Shown piece after piece: positions 5,642 to 8,423 of a stretch of DNA of 8,423 nt. Source of the stretch: AM-2324 sp042091035 (GTDB lineage Bacteria > Bacteroidota > Bacteroidia > Chitinophagales > Saprospiraceae). The notes under the pieces are model-generated. The model had not been told where the DNA came from. It saw only the letters and a program-made list of their open reading frames with translations, and did no database searches. The stretch spans positions 1-8,423 of the forward strand of contig JBELIG010000138.1 of the NCBI GenBank assembly GCA_042091035.1, written 5' to 3'. Numbering within the stretch: the stretch's first letter is position 1; the number at the start of each line of letters is the position of its first letter. The translations under genes and the position numbers were made by a program.

Positions 5642-6772
5642 TTTGCCTAATATATTTCTTGCTATAACTAACTTTTGGATTTCTGAAGTTCCTTCTCCGA
5701 TTGTACAAAGCTTAGAATCTCTGTAGAATTTTTCTACTGGAAAATCTTTTGTATATCCGTAACCTCCAAAAACCTGGACGGCATCTGTAGCAACTTCTAC
5801 AGCTGTCTCCGATGAAAAGTATTTGGCTATGGCAGAGGCTTGAGTGCAAGGCAAGCCTTTGTCTTTTAGTAGGCCAGCTTTTCGAGTAAGTGCTTCTGAT
5901 GCTTCTATCTTTGTGATCATATCAGCAAGCTTAAAAGAAATAGCTTGAAAAGAAGCAATTGGCTTGCCGAATTGATGCCTTTCTTTCGAGTAGTTAAGCG
6001 CTGCAAGGTAGGCTCCTCGTGCAATACCTATAGATAATGCTGCGATTGATATCCTTCCTCCATCTAGGATTTTCATTGACTGAATAAATCCTTCTCCTTC
6101 TTTTCCTAAGACTTGAGATTCATGAATTCTACAATTGTCAAAAATCATCTCGGCTGTCTCAGAAGCTCGCATACCGAGTTTGTTTTCCTTTTTGCCGCCA
6201 GAGAAGCCTGCTGTACCTCGCTCAACAACAAAAGCTGTCATACCTCTGCTATCCAACAAATCTCCTGATCGGGCTATTACTACAGCAAGGTCTCCACTTA
6301 TACCATGTGTAATCCAATTTTTTGTGCCGTTTAAGATGTAGTATTCGCCTTCTTTTTTAGCAGTGCATTGCATTCGCATAGCATCACTTCCCGTATTGGC
6401 CTCGGTCAAACCCCAAGCACCTATGTGTTCACCAGAGGCAAGTTTTGGAAGATATTTTGTCTTTATCTCTTCAGATCCAAATTGCAAAATATGATTTGTA
6501 CACAAAGAGTTATGCGCAGCTAGTGAAAGTCCAACGGATCCACATACCTGAGCAATTTCGTCTATTATACTGATGTAGGCATCATATCCTAGGCCTGAAC
6601 CACCATATTTTTCAGGTACAAGCACGCCCATGAACCCTAGATGGCCCATTTCTTTGAAAAGTTCAGTTGGAAACTCCTGGGTTTCATCCCATTCCATTAG
6701 GTATGGCCTAATATTCTTTTCTGCAAAATCCTTAGCACTCTCTGCAATTAATTCCAGATTTTCGGTAAGCAT
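5636..6772 (-). CDS. Acyl-CoA dehydrogenase (FAD-dependent)
   Basis: The protein has 378 residues, full length for the family, with no signal peptide, so it acts in the cytosol. It should oxidise an acyl-CoA to the trans-2-enoyl-CoA and pass electrons through FAD to electron-transfer flavoprotein. Visible signatures are GAWGLTEANTGSD (118-130, FAD/substrate loop), GTKNWITHG (149-157), the RHQFGKPIASFQAISFKLAD segment (265-284), and QVFGGYGYTKDFPVEKFYRD (333-352). The catalytic base is at E360 in IGEGTSEIQ, the position used in short/medium-chain and butyryl-CoA dehydrogenases. Isovaleryl-CoA dehydrogenase lacks Glu at this position, which argues against that assignment. A short-chain or branched-chain substrate is likely, but chain length cannot be read from sequence alone. 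No other beta-oxidation or amino-acid catabolism gene is adjacent. It lies 83 bp downstream of the alkaline phosphatase gene on the same strand, and its stop codon abuts that of the arsC-like gene. Confidence 0.93.
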   Translation of the reverse strand: MLTENLELIAESAKDFAEKNIRPYLMEWDETQEFPTELFKEMGHLGFMGVLVPEKYGGSGLGYDAYISIIDEIAQVCGSVGLSLAAHNSLCTNHILQFGSEEIKTKYLPKLASGEHIGAWGLTEANTGSDAMRMQCTAKKEGEYYILNGTKNWITHGISGDLAVVIARSGDLLDSRGMTAFVVERGTAGFSGGKKENKLGMRASETAEMIFDNCRIHESQVLGKEGEGFIQSMKILDGGRISIAALSIGIARGAYLAALNYSKERHQFGKPIASFQAISFKLADMITKIEASEALTRKAGLLKDKGLPCTQASAIAKYFSSETAVEVATDAVQVFGGYGYTKDFPVEKFYRDSKLCTIGEGTSEIQKLVIARNILGKL

Positions 6773-6801
6773 AGATTGGTCAATAATTTGGTTAATAAAA
6801 C

Positions 6802-6820
6802 TTCTATTCTATAAATAGAA
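6802..6820 (-). terminator. Weak AT-rich hairpin, possible terminator of the phosphatase gene
   Basis: TTCTATT (6802-6808) and AATAGAA (6814-6820) pair over 7 bp with a 5-base loop. On the minus strand the hairpin is followed by GTTTTATT. It lies between the alkaline phosphatase stop and the acyl-CoA dehydrogenase start. The stem is nearly all A-T pairs, so read-through into the downstream gene is plausible. Confidence 0.25.
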
Positions 6821-6855
6821 AAATACATGTTTTAGTTTGATGATTTGGGATTTTA

Positions 6856-7989
6856 TTACTTCCAATCCAGTAATTCAACAATTTTTTCAAAGATTTCAGT
6901 GTTTTCATAGATTCCTTTGAAGTTTTTCGCTCCAGGACCGTAAGCGAAAATTGGGACCATACTTGCGGTATGCCCGTTGGTCGTGTAATCCATTTGAAGC
7001 TTTTTACCAACCTTACCACCTTCTATTGCTAAGCCACCAGTTTCATGGTCTGCAGTAACTAAAAGTAGGGTGTTATTGTCTTTTTTTACAAAATCTAGTA
7101 ATTCTTGAATGGCTTGTTCTGCATCATTCATTTCAGATTTGAATTCAAGTGTACTATTGGAATGCAGGCTTATATCTAATTGACTAGACTCAACCACAAA
7201 AATAAAACCGGCTGTATTTTTTTTGGATAAGAATGGAGGTGCTTTTTCGCAATAAAAAGGAAGATACATTCGACCAGTAATTGCGCCAGCAGGAAAGAAA
7301 TCAGATGCAAAATAAATAAGCTTTTCGTCAATGTCTAAGGTTCCTAGTTCTGGTAATCTATCCGCAGAATTATCAATGATTTTGTACCCATTATTTATTA
7401 AGGTATCCAATAGGTTTTTATCATCCATTTCCCTGTCAAAAAAACTTTCTCTTCCACCTCCAATCAGGAGATCAATATTTAATCTGCTTAATTGTAGTGC
7501 AATATCTTCTTTGTTGATTCTGTGTTTTGTGTGCGCAAAGAAAGATGCAGGAGTAGCATGTGTAAGAGGTGAGGTCACTAATATTCCAGAGCTGTAGTTA
7601 TTCATAGCTGCAAGCTCAAAAAGATTTCTTACAGGAATACTGTCCAAATTTAGGCCAATTGCATTGTTATATGTTTTTATACCAGTTGCCATAGCGGTTG
7701 CCGAAGCCCCTGAGTCAGTAATCAAACTGGAACCCGAATGTGTCTTTATTAGACCTATATGTTTGAAAGATTCAAATACGGTCTTTTTTTTGCTGGAGAG
7801 TACTTGAGTAGAGATTTGACTAAGCCCCATTCCATCCCCAATAAACAAAATGATGTTTTTGGGACCTAAACTATCTTTTTGTCCAAAAACTTTGGCAGTG
7901 AATAGAATAAATATGAAAGCAAAAGATATAAGGTGTTTATTGCACATTAAAGAGAATTTGATTGAATATAAGCTGTTTTTTGATATCAT
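6856..7989 (-). CDS. Alkaline phosphatase, PhoA-type, exported
   Basis: The reading frame has 377 residues and encodes a phosphomonoesterase of the alkaline phosphatase family. Metal and active-site residues equivalent to E. coli PhoA are all present: D52 in FIGDGMG, nucleophile S93 in TDSGASATA, H144 and T146 in THATPASFFAH, R157, E267/D272/H276 in VESSQLDISLH, D314/H315 in TADHETGG and H340 in NGHTA. Zn/Mg-dependent activity is therefore expected. It is shorter than PhoA between T146 and E267 and between H315 and H340, so surface loops are reduced. A second in-frame ATG (7947-7945, residue 15) gives a cleaner signal peptide, MCNKHLISFAFIFILFTAKV ending FG before Q37, and may be the true start (363 residues). 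Export to the periplasm or surface is expected; there is no T9SS tail. No phosphate transport or pho regulatory gene is adjacent. Confidence 0.93.
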   Translation of the reverse strand: MISKNSLYSIKFSLMCNKHLISFAFIFILFTAKVFGQKDSLGPKNIILFIGDGMGLSQISTQVLSSKKKTVFESFKHIGLIKTHSGSSLITDSGASATAMATGIKTYNNAIGLNLDSIPVRNLFELAAMNNYSSGILVTSPLTHATPASFFAHTKHRINKEDIALQLSRLNIDLLIGGGRESFFDREMDDKNLLDTLINNGYKIIDNSADRLPELGTLDIDEKLIYFASDFFPAGAITGRMYLPFYCEKAPPFLSKKNTAGFIFVVESSQLDISLHSNSTLEFKSEMNDAEQAIQELLDFVKKDNNTLLLVTADHETGGLAIEGGKVGKKLQMDYTTNGHTASMVPIFAYGPGAKNFKGIYENTEIFEKIVELLDWK

Positions 7990-8121
7990 GTTTCAAGGAT
8001 GTCTATTCTTGTAAATTCTTGTTATCCGCTGATAGTCTAGGTATTAAAATATTAGGAAAAAATTAACAGCAACTTTACGCAAAGTGACTTGTCTATATTA
8101 GCATAAGATTGAATTAAGTAA

Positions 8122-8129
8122 TAGTTTTG
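8122..8129 (+). promoter_or_regulatory. Possible -7 promoter element for the gene at 8152
   Basis: TAGTTTTG matches the Bacteroidota TAnnTTTG element and ends 22 bases before the ATG at 8152. No well-spaced TTG/TTTG -33 element is seen upstream (the nearest are at 8109-8111 and 8089-8091, too close and too far). An AGGG at 8141-8144, seven bases before the ATG, could act as a weak ribosome binding site. Confidence 0.3.
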
Positions 8130-8151
8130 TATCAAATATCAGGGTAAAGCC

Positions 8152-8423
8152 ATGAAACATATTCTTGTTTTTCTTTTCGGATTCATTTTTTCTGCTGCTT
8201 CTACATTAGCACAGGTGAATGATAATATGGAATTAAGCTTCTTTGATTTAATCAAAAAAGAAGAGGTTAAAAATATAGAGATTTTTGCAGACTTAGAGGA
8301 ATTGGTTGTAAAAAAATCAAGGACAGAGTCTTCCGCAAGGGTTTTTGTTCGAATTAATGGAGAAAGACACGCATTAAAGGCTAATATTAATGTGCGAGGT
8401 AAGTTTAGAACAAGGGTTTGTGA
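8152..8423 (+). CDS. N-terminus of secreted conserved Bacteroidota protein (partial, runs off right edge)
   Basis: The frame is open from the ATG at 8152 to the window end: 90 codons plus two bases, with no stop. Residues 1-20 are a signal peptide (MKHILVFLFGF, small residues, STLA before Q21). The mature part continues with NIEIFADLEELVVKK (41-55), a strand-like RVFVRING (63-70) and INVRGKFRTRVC (79-90). From memory, a group of uncharacterised exported Bacteroidota proteins has the order 'Thr/Asp-Leu helix, R-x-x-x-x-A, then V-R-G-[KN]-F-R-x-x-x-C-x-F-PPL', with an outside resemblance to CotH-kinase-like proteins. The fragment fits the first part, but the diagnostic FPPL segment would lie just past the window. 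It is divergent from the alkaline phosphatase gene across 162 bp. The gene call is firm; the family call is weak and the function unknown. Confidence 0.75.
   Translation, partial: MKHILVFLFGFIFSAASTLAQVNDNMELSFFDLIKKEEVKNIEIFADLEELVVKKSRTESSARVFVRINGERHALKANINVRGKFRTRVC

Noticed and set aside
6804..7019. 71-residue minus-strand frame overlapping the 3' end of the phosphatase gene
   Set aside because: It is in a different frame within the phosphatase C-terminus and shows no independent coding signs.
7331..7597. 88-residue plus-strand frame opposite the phosphatase gene
   Set aside because: It is the complement of a gene with a complete catalytic set; no motif or start signal supports it.
7990..8151. 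Small RNA or riboswitch in the phosphatase/8152 divergent gap
   Set aside because: No stable hairpin, U-run or known riboswitch core is visible; the gap looks like ordinary AT-rich promoter sequence.

Overview
The window looks like chromosomal DNA from a member of the Bacteroidota, probably a Saprospiria- or Flavobacteriia-like bacterium. The evidence is AT-rich sequence, A-rich leaders without Shine-Dalgarno sites, one promoter-like TTG / TAnnTTTG pair, a secreted choice-of-anchor B propeller protein with a type IX secretion (T9SS) sorting tail, a DUF4230-type protein, and many short signal peptides ending just before Q. No RNA gene, insertion sequence, integrase, CRISPR array or phage gene is visible.

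Layout, left to right. (1) Positions 1-137, minus strand: the first 45 codons of a gene that runs off the left edge, probably a class I SAM-dependent methyltransferase of a Bacteroidota-specific group. It diverges across 46 bp from a small outer-membrane beta-barrel-like protein with a strongly basic tail (184-714, plus). (2) A perfect 13-bp bidirectional terminator (713-743) separates this from a minus-strand pair that is probably an operon: a membrane-anchored DUF4230-like protein (2733-1573), then an unrecognised lipoprotein (1542-745). (3) A strong minus-strand terminator (2790-2816) ends a large secreted protein (5193-2821): signal peptide, beta-propeller, two carboxypeptidase-regulatory-like repeats, jelly-roll-like region and T9SS sorting domain. 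(4) A 100-bp divergent region (5194-5293) holds a promoter and an inverted repeat in front of an ArsC-family thioredoxin-fold protein (5294-5641, plus). (5) That gene converges on an acyl-CoA dehydrogenase (6772-5636, minus); their stop codons form one palindromic TTATAA. (6) Next is a compact, catalytically complete alkaline phosphatase (7989-6856, minus). (7) A plus-strand gene for a secreted protein begins at 8152 and is cut by the right edge.

The genes do not form one pathway. The recurring theme is the cell envelope: barrel, lipoprotein, membrane-anchored DUF4230 protein, T9SS cargo, periplasmic or exported phosphatase and a further secreted protein, with two or three cytoplasmic metabolic enzymes between them. 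I found no convincing new defence or mobile system. The least understood parts are the DUF4230-like/lipoprotein pair with its long helical insert, the histidine series in the propeller, and the inverted repeats around arsC.
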